Origin: Streptomyces galbus
GTDB taxonomy: Bacteria; Actinomycetota; Actinomycetes; Streptomycetales; Streptomycetaceae
Reading direction: 5' to 3'
NCBI RefSeq assembly: GCF_005280195.1
Contig: NZ_SZPR01000002.1
Span: 122,241-186,240, forward strand
DNA: 64,000 bases
Shown one piece after another: positions 49,515-59,513 of the stretch. The position numbers and the translations under genes were made by a program. Below the pieces are notes generated by a model. That model searched no databases. It had not been told where the DNA came from and saw nothing but the letters and a program-made list of their open reading frames with translations. Numbering within the stretch: position 1 is the stretch's first letter; each line of letters begins with the position of its first letter.

Positions 49515-49943
49515 AACTGATCACACCCTCGGTCGTCCGCTCTCCCGGCCCGGGGACGCACCCCCGCATGGACCATCGTGCCACCAACAGGGCCGCGCCA
49601 TGCGGGTCATGGGACATCAGTCGTGATCGATGCCGGGGTGATCGTCCCGCACAGCAATTCGACAGCCGTACGGGCGAGTCGGCCGGGGGGAGTTCGGCGC
49701 CGTATCGCCGCCGTATCCGCACAACGTATGGGCGGGGAATGCGAATTGCCGGTACGGGATCGCGGAGCGAGGTCGTTTGTCCTCATTTGGCGGGGACTTG
49801 AGGGGATGAAAGTAGGTATATCGGAAGGGCAAGTGGTCCACGCTACACGTGTTCCTCGCGGAATTCCGGGTAGTCGGGAAGCTCTCGCTCCGCCTTCAAC
49901 CCGGAATGACGTCAGGGGTTTCACGCAAACCCACGGACACCGC
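49515..49943. other. Low-GC intergenic region
   Basis: These 429 bases are noticeably lower in GC than their surroundings (for example GATGAAAGTAGGTATATCGG near 49805). Short open frames exist, including a 46-codon one at 49806-49946, but none has a properly spaced ribosome binding site. I see no RNA gene. It separates the conserved tig/tRNA block from the accessory block. Confidence 0.45.
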
Positions 49944-49956
49944 TAGGGTGCCTCAG
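49944..49956 (+). promoter_or_regulatory. Candidate leaderless promoter of the acyltransferase gene
   Basis: TAGGGT at 49944-49949 ends 7 bases before the ATG, and TTCACG stands 18 bases before it as a possible -35. No ribosome binding site is present. Transcription would begin at or beside the A of the ATG. Confidence 0.5.
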
Positions 49957-51048
49957 ATGTTCCATGCCGCCTCGTCCCCGATCCCGAGTCCCCGCCCGCC
50001 GCGGCCCGGTCGTGACGCGTTCTTCGACAACGCCAAGTACCTCGCGATCGTGCTGGTGGCCGTGGCCCACTCCTGGGAGCCGCTGAAGGGCGACAGCCGG
50101 ACGCTGCAGGCCGCGTACATGGTCGTGTACGCCTTCCACATGCCGGCGTTCATCGTCGTCTCCGGGTTCTTCTCCCGCAGCTTCGACGGCAGCCCCGACC
50201 GGCTGAGACGGCTCATCACCGGCGTGGCCGTGCCCTACGTCGTGTTCGAGACGGCGTACCCGCTGTTCCGGCAGGCGGTCGACGGGCAGCCCATGGACAT
50301 CACCCTGCTCGACCCCTGGTACCTGACCTGGTTCCTGGTCGCCCTGTTCATCTGGCGGCTCACCACCCCGCTCTGGAAGCTCGTGCGGTGGCCCCTGCCG
50401 CTCGCGCTGGTCCTGGCCATGCTGGCCTCCGTCACCCCCGGCATCGGGGACGACCTCGACCTCCAGCGGGTCCTGCAGTTCCTGCCGTTCTTCGTCCTCG
50501 GCCTGTGCCTGAAGCCCGAGCACTTCCGGCTGGTGCGGCGCGCCTCCGTGCGGATCGCCGCCGTCCCCGTGTTCGCCCTGGCGCTGGCGTTCGCGTACTG
50601 GGCCGTGCCGCGGATGAACACCGCCTGGTTCTACCACCGCGACGCCGCCCAGGAACTGGCCGCGCCCTGGTGGGTGGGGCCGGTCATGCAGCTCGCGCTG
50701 TTCGGCTGCTCCCTGCTGCTCACCGCGTGCTTCTTCGCGTGGGTGCCCGGGCGCACGCTGTGGTTCACCGCGCTCGGCGCCGGCACCCTGTACGGCTACC
50801 TGCTGCACGGCTTCCTGATCAAGGCCGCCGACTACCGGGGCGTGTTCGCCCGCCCCTTCTTCCACACCCACCTCGGCATGCTCACGGTGAGCCTGGCCGT
50901 CGCGGCCGCCGTCACCGTGCTGTGCAGCGGCCCCGTGCGGCGGGTGTTCCGCTGCGTCGTGGAGCCCCGTATGGACTGGGCGTTCCGCAAGGACCCCGTG
51001 CGGGCCGCGCAGGAGCGCGAGCCCCGCCGGGAGAAGGTCTCCGCCTGA
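49957..51048 (+). CDS. Membrane acyltransferase (acyltransferase-3-like)
   Basis: This is a 363-residue polytopic membrane protein. After a Pro-rich 20-residue start it reads AFFDNAKYLAIVLVAVAHSWEPL, the typical fucose 4-O-acetylase/acyltransferase-3 opening, with a conserved His. HMPAFIVVSGFFSRSF follows. About ten helices are seen, and the last 40 residues are charged and cytoplasmic. It probably acylates an exported sugar, but the acceptor is unknown. The ATG at 49957 lies 7 bases after a TAGGGT. It is convergent with the type VII secretion block. Confidence 0.85.
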   Translation: MFHAASSPIPSPRPPRPGRDAFFDNAKYLAIVLVAVAHSWEPLKGDSRTLQAAYMVVYAFHMPAFIVVSGFFSRSFDGSPDRLRRLITGVAVPYVVFETAYPLFRQAVDGQPMDITLLDPWYLTWFLVALFIWRLTTPLWKLVRWPLPLALVLAMLASVTPGIGDDLDLQRVLQFLPFFVLGLCLKPEHFRLVRRASVRIAAVPVFALALAFAYWAVPRMNTAWFYHRDAAQELAAPWWVGPVMQLALFGCSLLLTACFFAWVPGRTLWFTALGAGTLYGYLLHGFLIKAADYRGVFARPFFHTHLGMLTVSLAVAAAVTVLCSGPVRRVFRCVVEPRMDWAFRKDPVRAAQEREPRREKVSA

Positions 51049-51067
51049 CGCGGGGTCCGCGCTGCGG

Positions 51068-52489
51068 TCAGCTTCCCTTCAGGTGCCGCATCAGGCGCTC
51101 GAAGTCCTGCCAGCCCGACAGGTCCGAGGCGTCGCCCGGGAACGGGTAGTACAGCGCCGGACGGGTCCTCGGGCCCAGCTCCCGCGGTGTGTCACGCAGC
51201 GGCGTGCGGCGGGCCCGGTCGCCGGGCATCGCGCGGACCTCCTCGGCGCCCAGCACGAAGGCGTACGGCACGCCCGGCCCCTCGAAGTGCGGCGGGACGG
51301 AGAGGTCGCGGCGGGCCCGGCGGACCTGGACCAGCATCGACTGCAGGTCGTGGCGGGTGGCCAGCGCCTCCGCGGCCCTCTGCACCGCCTCGGTCGGCGG
51401 CTCCTCGGCGGCGCCGTAGCCGAAGGCCAGCGTGACGTCCTCCTCGACACCCGCCGTCGTCCGGGTGATCCGCACCGTCGCGAGGCCCGGACGCTCCGGG
51501 GAGCCGACCACGACCACCCACGTCGGCTCCGGCGACCGCTCGAACGCCACGTCGGTGAGCTGGCGCAGCGACCAGGGCAGGTTGGCGGGCTCCTCGGTGC
51601 CCCAGCCGGCCGGGGGCTCGCCGGTGATCTCGCGCCAGACCGACTCCACGGCGCCGCCGAGCACCAGCCGGTCGTCGGCGGGGTGGACGCAGCGGAAGGA
51701 GACCGCGAGCTGGCGCTCCCCGGTGTCCGCGGCCCCCTGGGCGAAGGTCTCCGCGATGGGGGTGCGCGGGTCCTCGTCCGTCGCGCCGGGCGACTCCAGC
51801 GTCACGAACAGGCCGTTGGCCCACTGCAGGATCGCGCCGGACAGGCCGTCGTAGTAGCCGCACTTCTCGTCCTGGACCACCCAGCGCGACGGCCAGCCCG
51901 GCAGCGCGCCGCGCACCGCCGGCGACAGCCGGGTGCCGGCCGGGGTGACGATCTGCAGGCCCAGCTCGCCCTCGGCGGCCGCCCGGAAGGTGTCCGCGAG
52001 CCAGGAGGTCATCGCGACGACCGGCCGGTCCTGGATCACCACGGCGACCTTGTCGGTGAGCACGTCCACGGCGGGCTGCGCGGCCGCCGGCACCGGCACC
52101 GCCGTCATGCCCTCCGTGTTCACCACCCCGATCGAGGTGGCCACCCCGCGCGGCCAGGCGGTGCCGCCGACCAGCGTGGCGATCCGCCCCACGAAGGTCG
52201 CGGCGAGCGCCTCGGCCTCCTTCACACCGGTGGTGGCGCGCGCCTCGGTCCACCAGTACGGGACCTCCGGCTCGCTCGCGCCGAGCAGCCGCTGCGCCTC
52301 GCCCCTGACCTGCACGAGCAGCGGGGCCTCCACGGACAGCAGCGGGCGGCCCTGCTCGTCGTGCAGCCGCACCAGCGCCCCCTCCGCCTCGGCGCCCACC
52401 AGCAGATCGGGGCCGCCGGAGAGCAGGCCCGCGATCACGCTCAGCGGGTCCGGCATCTTCTTCGTGAGCGCGACGACGTCCTTCGTCAT
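51068..52489 (-). CDS. Type VII secretion-associated protein (DUF6177-like)
   Basis: This is a 473-residue soluble protein beginning MTKDVVALTKKMPDPLSVIAGLL, with features such as AVVIQDRPVVAMTSWLADTFR and VVQDEKCGYYDGLSGAILQWANG. The C-terminal 130 residues include a charged region and YPFPGDASDLSGWQDFERLMRHL. It has no signal peptide or membrane segment. I assign DUF6177 from memory of actinobacterial type VII clusters, with moderate confidence. The ATG at 52489 overlaps the eccC stop (ATGA), which supports a shared function. The biochemical role is unknown. Confidence 0.65.
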   Translation of the reverse strand: MTKDVVALTKKMPDPLSVIAGLLSGGPDLLVGAEAEGALVRLHDEQGRPLLSVEAPLLVQVRGEAQRLLGASEPEVPYWWTEARATTGVKEAEALAATFVGRIATLVGGTAWPRGVATSIGVVNTEGMTAVPVPAAAQPAVDVLTDKVAVVIQDRPVVAMTSWLADTFRAAAEGELGLQIVTPAGTRLSPAVRGALPGWPSRWVVQDEKCGYYDGLSGAILQWANGLFVTLESPGATDEDPRTPIAETFAQGAADTGERQLAVSFRCVHPADDRLVLGGAVESVWREITGEPPAGWGTEEPANLPWSLRQLTDVAFERSPEPTWVVVVGSPERPGLATVRITRTTAGVEEDVTLAFGYGAAEEPPTEAVQRAAEALATRHDLQSMLVQVRRARRDLSVPPHFEGPGVPYAFVLGAEEVRAMPGDRARRTPLRDTPRELGPRTRPALYYPFPGDASDLSGWQDFERLMRHLKGS

Positions 52490-55400
52490 GGGTTCACCCT
52501 CTCCCCCGCGTAGACGGTCTGGATCAGCCGGTTCGGCTCGCCCCGGCGCACCAGCACGCCCCGGCCGGGCGGCTGCTGGGAGGCGTACACCCCGGTGAAG
52601 AGCTGGCCCTCGCTGCGGTCGCCGGTCATCACCAGCGCGGCGGCGCCCGACTCGCGCAGGCCCATCATCAGCGGCTCGTACAGCCCGCGCGAGGCGCCCG
52701 CGACGCGCCGGGTCAGCACGAAGTGCAGCCCGATGTCCTGCGCGGAGGGGATGTACGGCACGAACGGCGCGAGCGGCTGCTGGCCGGCGGTGGTCAGCAC
52801 GTCGTAGTCGTCGACCAGGATCACGATGCGCGGGCCGGAGAAGCTGCCCGGCTCCAGGTCGGAAGCGTCGGCGCCGTCGTCGGGCAGCCGCTTGTCCAGC
52901 TCGGTGGCGATGCCCGCGGCGAGGGCGCCGCACAGCTTGGCGTTGTAGGCGTAACCGCCGCGGTACTCCTCGGGGACGGCGCCGCGCAGGCCGCGGCGCG
53001 GGTCCATCACGCCGAAGACCAGTTCGTCGTCGCCGTAGCGCTCGATGAGGCCCTGGGCGATCACCTTCAGCAGGTTGGTCTTGCCGCACTCGCTGTCGCC
53101 GAGGATCAGCAGGTGCTGGTCGTGCCGGAAGAGGTCGAGCATGACCGGCGCGAGGTGCGTCTGGTCCAGCGCGATGGGCACGCGGCGCGGTTCGGCGGCC
53201 GGGCCGGGCAGGAGCCGGGGTTCCAGGACGTGCGGCAGGACCCGCACCGGCTGGGCGACCTCGCCGGTCCAGGTGGCGCGGATCGTGCGGGCGGTGCGCT
53301 CCAGGACCGCGCCCAGGTCGGAGGTGTCGGCGAGGCCGTCGGTGCGGGGCAGCGCGACCTGCGCGAACAGCTTGCGGTCGGTCAGGACGCGGCCCTTCTC
53401 CTCCGGGGCGAGGGTCTGGGCGAGCTTGCGCTCGATGCTGGACTCGCTCGGGTCGTTCAGCCGCAGCTCGATCCGGGTGCCGAACTGCGACTGGGTCGCG
53501 ATCCGCACGTCGTTCCAGCGCAGCATGCCCGCGACGACGTGGATGCCGTAGCCGCTGCCGCGCTTGAGGATGTCGACGACCGCGTCGTCCAGTTCCTCGA
53601 AGTCGTCGCGCAGGGCGCCGAACCCGTCGATCAGCAGCACGATCTCGGTGGACGCCAGCTCGGGCAGGCGGCCCGCCGCGCGCAGGGTGCGCAACTGCTC
53701 CAGGGAGTCGATGTTGTGGACGCGGAACAGCTCCTCGCGCTGGTCGAGCATGCCGCGCACCGAGTCGATGGTGCGGGCGGCGCGCTCCCGGTCGGCGCGG
53801 CCGGCGACGCCGCCGACGTGCGGCAGCCCGGCCAGCGCCTGGAGACCGCCGCCGACCAGGTCGAGGCCGTAGACGCCGACCTCCTGCGGGGTGTGGGTGA
53901 GCGCGAGGGACAGGGCGAGGGTGCGCAGCAGGGTGGTCTTGCCGGACTGGGGTCCGCCGATGACCGCCGCGTGGCCGCCGGCGACCGTGAGGTCCAGGTA
54001 CCACTGGCCCTGCCACTGCTTGGTCGGGTCGTCCAGGAGGCCCAGCGGCACCTGGAGCGGTCCGCGCCGCTTGGCCAGCTGCATGCCGCGGGCGCCCACC
54101 TCCAGGGGCCCGGCGACCTTGTCGAGGGCGACCGCGTCGGGCAGCGGGGGCAGCCAGATCTGGCGCACGGGGCGGGCGCCCGCGTTCTCCAGCTGCTGCA
54201 CCATCACGCCCATCTCGGTGGGCCCGGTCTCCCGGCGCCGCATCTGCGGCTCCTGCGGTGCGGCGCTCTCCTCCTCGCCGAGGGTGTTGTACGCCTCGTA
54301 CTCCAGGGCGAGCGGCCCGGTGTCCTCCTGCTCGCGGCGCACGGGGCCGCGGTAGGCGCCGGAGACGTAGCCGGCCTTGAACCGCTCGTAGTGGCTGGTG
54401 TCGACCTTGAGGTAGCCGAAGCCGGGCAGCGGCGGCAGGTGGAAGGCGTCGGTGGTGTCCAGGACGGTGCGCGACTCGTCGGCGGAGAAGGTGCGCAGGC
54501 CCAGCCGGTACGACAGGTAGGTGTCCAGGCCCTTGAGCTTGCCGCCCTCGATGCGCTGGCTGGACAGCAGCAGATGCACGCCGATGGAGCGGCCGATGCG
54601 GCCGATGGACAGGAACAGGTCGATGAAGTCGGGCTTGGCGGTGAGGAGTTCACCGAACTCGTCGATCACCACGAACAGGTGCGGCAGCGGGTCGAGGTCG
54701 GGGCGCTTCTCGGCGCGCAGGGCCGCGTAGTGGCCGATGTCGGCGACGTTGCCCGCGTCCTTGAGGACCTGCTGGCGGCGCTTGACCTCGCCGGCCAGCG
54801 AGGCGTGGACGCGCTCGACGAGGCCGGCCTGGTTCTCCAGGTTGGTGATCACGCCGGCCACGTGCGGGAGGTCGGCGAAGGGGGCGAAGGTGGCGCCGCC
54901 CTTGTAGTCGACGAGGACCAGCGCGAGATCCTCCGGCGGGTGGGTGGCGACCAGGGCCAGGACGAGGGTGCGCAGCAGCTCGGACTTGCCGGAGCCGGTG
55001 GCGCCGACGCACAGGCCGTGCGGGCCCATGCCGAGCTCGGAGGACTCCTTCAGGTCGAGCAGGACCGGGTCGTGGGAGTCGCTGACGCCGATCGGCACGC
55101 GCAGGAAGGCGCGTTCGCCGCGCGGCGCCCACAGCCGGGCCAGGTCGAGGTCGGCGACGTCGTCGATGCCGAGGAGTTCGGCGAAGTCGACCGGGCCGCT
55201 CAGGGGGGCGTCGGCGGCCATCGAGTCGGCGGACAGGCGCAGCGGGGCGAGCATCCGGGCGAAGCCCTCGGCGAACGGCACGCCGATCTCGTCGACGGTG
55301 CCGTGGGCGCCGATCGGCTCCTCCTCGCGCAGGTCCTCGATGGCGATGCGCTCGCCGTCGACGGTGATCCGCACGCCGACGCTGCCCGGTTCCTGCACCC

Positions 55401-56472
55401 GCTCGTCGAGCAGGTGCAGCACCGTGACGCCCATGTCGCGCAGTCCGACGGCGTCGTCGGGCCGGGGCAGGTCGACCGCGTCGTCGCCGTGCGCGTCGGC
55501 GACGACGAGCAGCCGCGAGGTCATCGCGAGGGCGTCCCGGCCGGACAGGCCGCGGCGCACCTCGGCCGCGTAGGAGGCCCGGCGGCGCAGCTCGGGGCCT
55601 ATCTGGCGGGCCAGTTGGGGCACGGAGGGCGCGATCCGGCGGGCGCTGACCGGCCCGTCGAACTGCTCGGGGTCGAGCAGGTGGGGCAGCCACTTGGCCC
55701 ACTCCCAGTCGGCGACGCGGTCACCGGGCGCGGCCAGCGCCAGCGCCACGTCGTCGGGGGCGTGCATCGCGGCGGTCTGCACGAGCAGGGCGCGGGCGAC
55801 CCGGAGGGTGTCCTCGCGGCGGCCGACGACGCTGACGTTGCCGACCCGGTCCAGCGGCACGGTCAGCGGCAGGTCGGTGCCGGTGCGGAAGCGGGCCATC
55901 AGCGCGGACGCCTCGTTCAGCATGAACTGGTCCGGCGGGGTCAGCACGGACGAGCCCTGCTGGCCGACCTTGAGGTCGCGCACGGGCATCTCGCCGGTGC
56001 CGACCCGCACGCGCAGGAAGTCGCCGTCCAGGCGGCGCCGTTCCCACAGCCGGGCCGGGTCGCGCACGACGTCGTAGAGGGCGTCCGGCGGCGGGTTGAG
56101 CACCTGGGCGGTCTCCGCGCGCTCGCGCTCCTCCCGGGACAGCTCCTCGCGCAGGTCCTCCAGGTAGGCGAGGTACGCCTCGCGCTGGGTGCGGCGGGTG
56201 CGCTGGGCCTTGCCGCGCTGGGAGAAGACCAGGGTGAGCGAGCCGGCCAGGGTGACCACGAGGATGATCGCGCCGAGCCCCGCGAACTGGCTGTTGCGCA
56301 CGACCGTCATCATCACGACGGACGACATTACGCCGGCCACGGGCAGCAGCGACGTGGCGATGGAACCCGCCTTGCCCTCGGGCAGGTTGGGCGGCGCCTC
56401 TATGGTGCGCGGTTCGCTGGCGGCCGGCGGCCGGGTGGTGCGCGCCGGGCGGTGGATCAGTCGGGTACTCAT
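52486..56472 (-). CDS. eccC: Type VII secretion ATPase EccC
   Basis: This 1328-residue FtsK/SpoIIIE-type motor is the energy source of type VII secretion. Two membrane helices lie at residues 38-83. Three ATPase domains follow, with Walker A at 490-497 (GATGSGKS), 839-846 (GGPQSGKT) and 1125-1132 (GDSECGKT). Only the first has a classical Walker B with catalytic Glu (FVVIDEFGEL); the others read LLIDGF and ILVDDY, the usual regulatory-type degeneracy. It is a single-chain EccC rather than split EccCa/EccCb. The ATG at 56472 lies 35 bases after the MinD-like gene. Confidence 0.94.
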   Translation of the reverse strand: MSTRLIHRPARTTRPPAASEPRTIEAPPNLPEGKAGSIATSLLPVAGVMSSVVMMTVVRNSQFAGLGAIILVVTLAGSLTLVFSQRGKAQRTRRTQREAYLAYLEDLREELSREERERAETAQVLNPPPDALYDVVRDPARLWERRRLDGDFLRVRVGTGEMPVRDLKVGQQGSSVLTPPDQFMLNEASALMARFRTGTDLPLTVPLDRVGNVSVVGRREDTLRVARALLVQTAAMHAPDDVALALAAPGDRVADWEWAKWLPHLLDPEQFDGPVSARRIAPSVPQLARQIGPELRRRASYAAEVRRGLSGRDALAMTSRLLVVADAHGDDAVDLPRPDDAVGLRDMGVTVLHLLDERVQEPGSVGVRITVDGERIAIEDLREEEPIGAHGTVDEIGVPFAEGFARMLAPLRLSADSMAADAPLSGPVDFAELLGIDDVADLDLARLWAPRGERAFLRVPIGVSDSHDPVLLDLKESSELGMGPHGLCVGATGSGKSELLRTLVLALVATHPPEDLALVLVDYKGGATFAPFADLPHVAGVITNLENQAGLVERVHASLAGEVKRRQQVLKDAGNVADIGHYAALRAEKRPDLDPLPHLFVVIDEFGELLTAKPDFIDLFLSIGRIGRSIGVHLLLSSQRIEGGKLKGLDTYLSYRLGLRTFSADESRTVLDTTDAFHLPPLPGFGYLKVDTSHYERFKAGYVSGAYRGPVRREQEDTGPLALEYEAYNTLGEEESAAPQEPQMRRRETGPTEMGVMVQQLENAGARPVRQIWLPPLPDAVALDKVAGPLEVGARGMQLAKRRGPLQVPLGLLDDPTKQWQGQWYLDLTVAGGHAAVIGGPQSGKTTLLRTLALSLALTHTPQEVGVYGLDLVGGGLQALAGLPHVGGVAGRADRERAARTIDSVRGMLDQREELFRVHNIDSLEQLRTLRAAGRLPELASTEIVLLIDGFGALRDDFEELDDAVVDILKRGSGYGIHVVAGMLRWNDVRIATQSQFGTRIELRLNDPSESSIERKLAQTLAPEEKGRVLTDRKLFAQVALPRTDGLADTSDLGAVLERTARTIRATWTGEVAQPVRVLPHVLEPRLLPGPAAEPRRVPIALDQTHLAPVMLDLFRHDQHLLILGDSECGKTNLLKVIAQGLIERYGDDELVFGVMDPRRGLRGAVPEEYRGGYAYNAKLCGALAAGIATELDKRLPDDGADASDLEPGSFSGPRIVILVDDYDVLTTAGQQPLAPFVPYIPSAQDIGLHFVLTRRVAGASRGLYEPLMMGLRESGAAALVMTGDRSEGQLFTGVYASQQPPGRGVLVRRGEPNRLIQTVYAGERVNP

Positions 56473-56506
56473 CGTCGTGGCCTCTGTGGGGTCCCTCGGA
56501 GGGGGC

Positions 56507-58021
56507 TCAACGGCGCTTCTGGGACAGTTCGAAGACGTCCGCGGCGAGCCGGGTCACGGCCTGCCGGGTGGCGCGGGCGAGCAGGTCGGTGCGGATGGCG
56601 CCGCCGGCCGCGAGGTGCCGGTCGTAGGGCAGGGTCAGCACGCTCGCCCCGGTCGCCTCGAGCTGCTGGGCGGCCTTGTCCAGGTCGAGTCCGCGGTGCG
56701 GCACGGTCTCGGTGAGGACGACGACGGTCGAGGTGGTGATGTCCCGGGGCAGGCCGCGCATCCACTCCAGCACCGAGCGGGTGCTGGCGATGCCCTCCAG
56801 GGTGGCGGGCACGGTGAGCACCCGGGCCTGCGCTGCGGACAGCGCGGTACGGGCCACCTCGGCGGGCAGCGTCTCGCAGTCGACGACGGTCACCCCGAAG
56901 TAGCGGCGCAGCGACACCATGACCCGCTCGTAGCCGCGGGTGTCGAGCATCGCGCCCACCTGCCCCTGGCTGCCCGGCAGCAGCCAGGCGTTCTCGGGGA
57001 GCTGGACGAGGTAGCCGGTGATGTCCAGCAGCGACATCTGCGGCTCGACGAGGGCGGCGAGGTCACCGGTGGTCCAGCGCAGGCTCTCCGCGCCGAGCCG
57101 GACCGGCAGCGAGCCGAGCGCCGGGTCGGCCTCGACGATCAGCACCGGGTCCTGCCGGTAGTGCGCGTAGGTGGCGCCGAGCAGCGCGGCGACGGTGGTC
57201 TTGCCGGAGCCGCCGCGGATGGAGGTGACGGCGATCTGCCGGCCGGTGGTGACGGGCCGCTGCAGCACCTCGGCGGTAGCGGTGGCCCCGGCGACCTCGC
57301 GCGCGGCGGACGACGACACGGTACGGCGCACCGCGCGCAGGGCGCGGGCGGCGAACGGCTCGCCGTGGCGCGGCTTGAGCGCGGCGGCGGACAGCCGCTT
57401 GTCCACGACGGGGCGGGTGTCGGGCACGGAGCCCCGCCGGCCGGCGGCCGCGGCGGCGCCGGCACCGGCGCCCCGGGCGGGGGGCTGCGGCTGTGCGTGC
57501 GGCTGCGGGGCCGGGGCGGTGTGCTGGGCCGGCTGGGGGGTCCGGTGTCCGGGGTGGGGCTGGTGCTGGGCGTAGGGGGCGGCGGGTGCGGCGCCCTGGT
57601 CGCCGTGGGGCTGCTGCGGGCCCGGGGCAGCGGCGCCCTGGTCGCCGTAGGGCTGCTGCGGGTACGACGCGGCGGGCGCGGCCTGGTCGCCGTACGGCTG
57701 CTGCGGGTAGCCGTAAGCGGGGGCGGGCTGCTGGGCGGGCGGGTAGCCGTAGGAGGGCTGCTGCTGGGGGTAGCCGTAGCCGGGGCCGGCCTCGGGGGAC
57801 GGGTCGGGGCGGCCCGGGTCCGGCGTGTTCTGCGCGGGCACGCCGGGGTGGGCCGGGGGCCGGGGAGCGGGAGCGCCCCCCTCGGGCCCGGGCTGCTGCG
57901 CGGCGGGCTGCTGTGACGGGGGTTGCTGCGCCGCGGGCTGCTGGGACGCGGCCTGCTGAGGTGCCGCGCCGGCCCTCAGGTCGCGCAGCACCTCGTTCTG
58001 CCAGTTCTCACCGCTCGGCAT
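56507..58021 (-). CDS. EspI-like MinD/ParA ATPase with Pro/Gln-rich N-terminus
   Basis: This is a 504-residue protein. Residues 1-190 are disordered, built of Ala/Pro/Gln and YGYPQQPYGDQ repeats. Residues 240-504 form a MinD-type ATPase with deviant Walker A (SIRGGSGKTTVAALL) and VVDCETLPAEVARTAL. This architecture matches EspI of mycobacterial ESX loci, which modulates secretion in response to energy state. AAGGGGAGAAGG precedes the ATG at 58021. It lies between eccD and eccC in one operon. Confidence 0.85.
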   Translation of the reverse strand: MPSGENWQNEVLRDLRAGAAPQQAASQQPAAQQPPSQQPAAQQPGPEGGAPAPRPPAHPGVPAQNTPDPGRPDPSPEAGPGYGYPQQQPSYGYPPAQQPAPAYGYPQQPYGDQAAPAASYPQQPYGDQGAAAPGPQQPHGDQGAAPAAPYAQHQPHPGHRTPQPAQHTAPAPQPHAQPQPPARGAGAGAAAAAGRRGSVPDTRPVVDKRLSAAALKPRHGEPFAARALRAVRRTVSSSAAREVAGATATAEVLQRPVTTGRQIAVTSIRGGSGKTTVAALLGATYAHYRQDPVLIVEADPALGSLPVRLGAESLRWTTGDLAALVEPQMSLLDITGYLVQLPENAWLLPGSQGQVGAMLDTRGYERVMVSLRRYFGVTVVDCETLPAEVARTALSAAQARVLTVPATLEGIASTRSVLEWMRGLPRDITTSTVVVLTETVPHRGLDLDKAAQQLEATGASVLTLPYDRHLAAGGAIRTDLLARATRQAVTRLAADVFELSQKRR

Positions 58022-58081
58022 GTCGCCCTTCTCCCCTTGCGGCGGCCTCCCCCGGAGCGCCGCCGCGTCGTCCCTCGGAAC

Positions 58082-59437
58082 TCAGAACTTGTCGAGCAAC
58101 TGCCCGTAGATGCCGAACACGCCGACGGCCAGCGGGAACAGCCCGATCACGCCGAAGGACTCGATGAGATCGGCGAGCCTGCGCAGCCGCACCCGCACGT
58201 GCTCGGGCGGTTCGATCGCGAGGACCAGCAGCGGCAGCACCGCGGCCGCCGCCAGCAGGGCCAGCGCACCGGCCCCGCCGGAGTGGTCCAGCCAGAGCAC
58301 CGCGAGGCGTACGACCAGCACGGCCGCCGCGCCGAACAACGCCACGACCTCCGCGACCAGCGGGAACGCACGGGCCCGCGACAGCAGCACCACGGCGGTG
58401 AGCGAGGCGAGGACCACCGTCCACACGGTCGGCTCGTCGGCGGTCGTCAGCAGCCAGCCGCCGGCGGCGGCCGAGGCGGCCGCGACCACGGTGGCCAGGG
58501 CCAGCCCGCGGTGGGTGGCGGCGAGCGCGTTGGAGACCTGGTGACGGCTGACCGAGACGCCCGAGGAGCGCCGGTCGTCCAGGCCGGTGAGCCCGGAGGC
58601 CATCAGGGCGAGCCGCGGCAGCAGGCCGAGCAGCACCACGGAGAACACGGCCATCACGGCACCGAGCCGGTCGGGCCGGTCCTGCAGTGCCGCGACCGCC
58701 TCCCAGACGAGGGCCACGGCGACGGCGGCGACGGCGCCGATCAGCCCGCCGCGGCCCAGCGGCGAGAAGTAGGCGAGCAGCACCAGGGTGAGCACCAGCG
58801 CGCCGACGACACCGGCCAGCCGTGCCTCGCCGGACCAGTCGTAGGCGTCGGCGGCGGTCCAGGCGGCGAGCAGGCCGAGCCCGCCGGCCGCCAGCAGCAG
58901 GGCGGTGGCGAGCCCCCGGTTGCCCTCGCCGACCTTCGCCACGACGGCACCGGCCAGCAGGAAGACCACGGTGGCCGCCAGCAGTGCGGTGGCGACGGAC
59001 TCCAGCGCGAACTCGCGTCGCGCCAGCACCGCCGCGGCCACGGCGAACACGACGGTGGCGACCCCGGCGCTGACCCGGCGCGCGGCCGGACGCCAGCGCC
59101 AGGCACGCAGGTCGAGGTCGTCGGCGACCTGGTCGGTGACGTCGTGCACGACCGGCGCGGGGGGCGCGGCGTGGGCCCGCACGAGCTGGAGGACGGCGCC
59201 GTCGGCGACCTCGGCCGAGGACAGCGTGGCGTCGTTCGGCAGCACCGAGCCGTCGGAGGTGACCAGTTGCCGCGTGGTGGGCCGCGTGGCGACCCGGTCG
59301 TCGAGCAACCGCAGTATGTCCGGGAGCAGTTGGCCGATCGGCGTGTCCGACGGCAGGACGAGGTCGGCGCGCCGTCGTTCACCGATCAGGGTGACTCGGC
59401 TCAGCTGGGTCCGAGACGTCGTTGCAGTGCTCACCAC
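58082..59437 (-). CDS. eccD: Type VII secretion integral membrane protein EccD
   Basis: This is a 451-residue protein. Residues 10-90 form a ubiquitin-like domain (RVTLIGERRRADLVLPSDTPIGQLLPDIL). About 11 transmembrane helices follow, forming the pore-lining vestibule component. The charged loop EPPEHVRVRLRRLADLIESF lies before the last helix. The start is the first of two adjacent GTG codons (59437 or 59434). A TAGGTT ends 7 bases before it and the ribosome binding site is weak. eccB, mycP and WXG100 substrate genes are not seen in the window. Confidence 0.92.
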   Translation of the reverse strand: MVSTATTSRTQLSRVTLIGERRRADLVLPSDTPIGQLLPDILRLLDDRVATRPTTRQLVTSDGSVLPNDATLSSAEVADGAVLQLVRAHAAPPAPVVHDVTDQVADDLDLRAWRWRPAARRVSAGVATVVFAVAAAVLARREFALESVATALLAATVVFLLAGAVVAKVGEGNRGLATALLLAAGGLGLLAAWTAADAYDWSGEARLAGVVGALVLTLVLLAYFSPLGRGGLIGAVAAVAVALVWEAVAALQDRPDRLGAVMAVFSVVLLGLLPRLALMASGLTGLDDRRSSGVSVSRHQVSNALAATHRGLALATVVAAASAAAGGWLLTTADEPTVWTVVLASLTAVVLLSRARAFPLVAEVVALFGAAAVLVVRLAVLWLDHSGGAGALALLAAAAVLPLLVLAIEPPEHVRVRLRRLADLIESFGVIGLFPLAVGVFGIYGQLLDKF

Positions 59438-59513
59438 TCACCGGAACCTATCATCGCGTCATTTCGGCCACGGGCCCTGTTTGAGGTGAACCCGCCACCC
59501 ATGTCGGTCGTCT

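Noticed and set aside
49156..49626. Plus-strand open frame reading [26 protein letters not shown]
   Set aside because: This is the translation of the tRNA-Gly gene and its flanks, a well-known annotation artefact.
49806..49946. 46-codon open frame starting MKVGISEGQVVHATRV in the low-GC gap
   Set aside because: GAGGGG abuts the ATG too closely, no domain is seen, and it runs up to the promoter of the next gene. It was left as intergenic.
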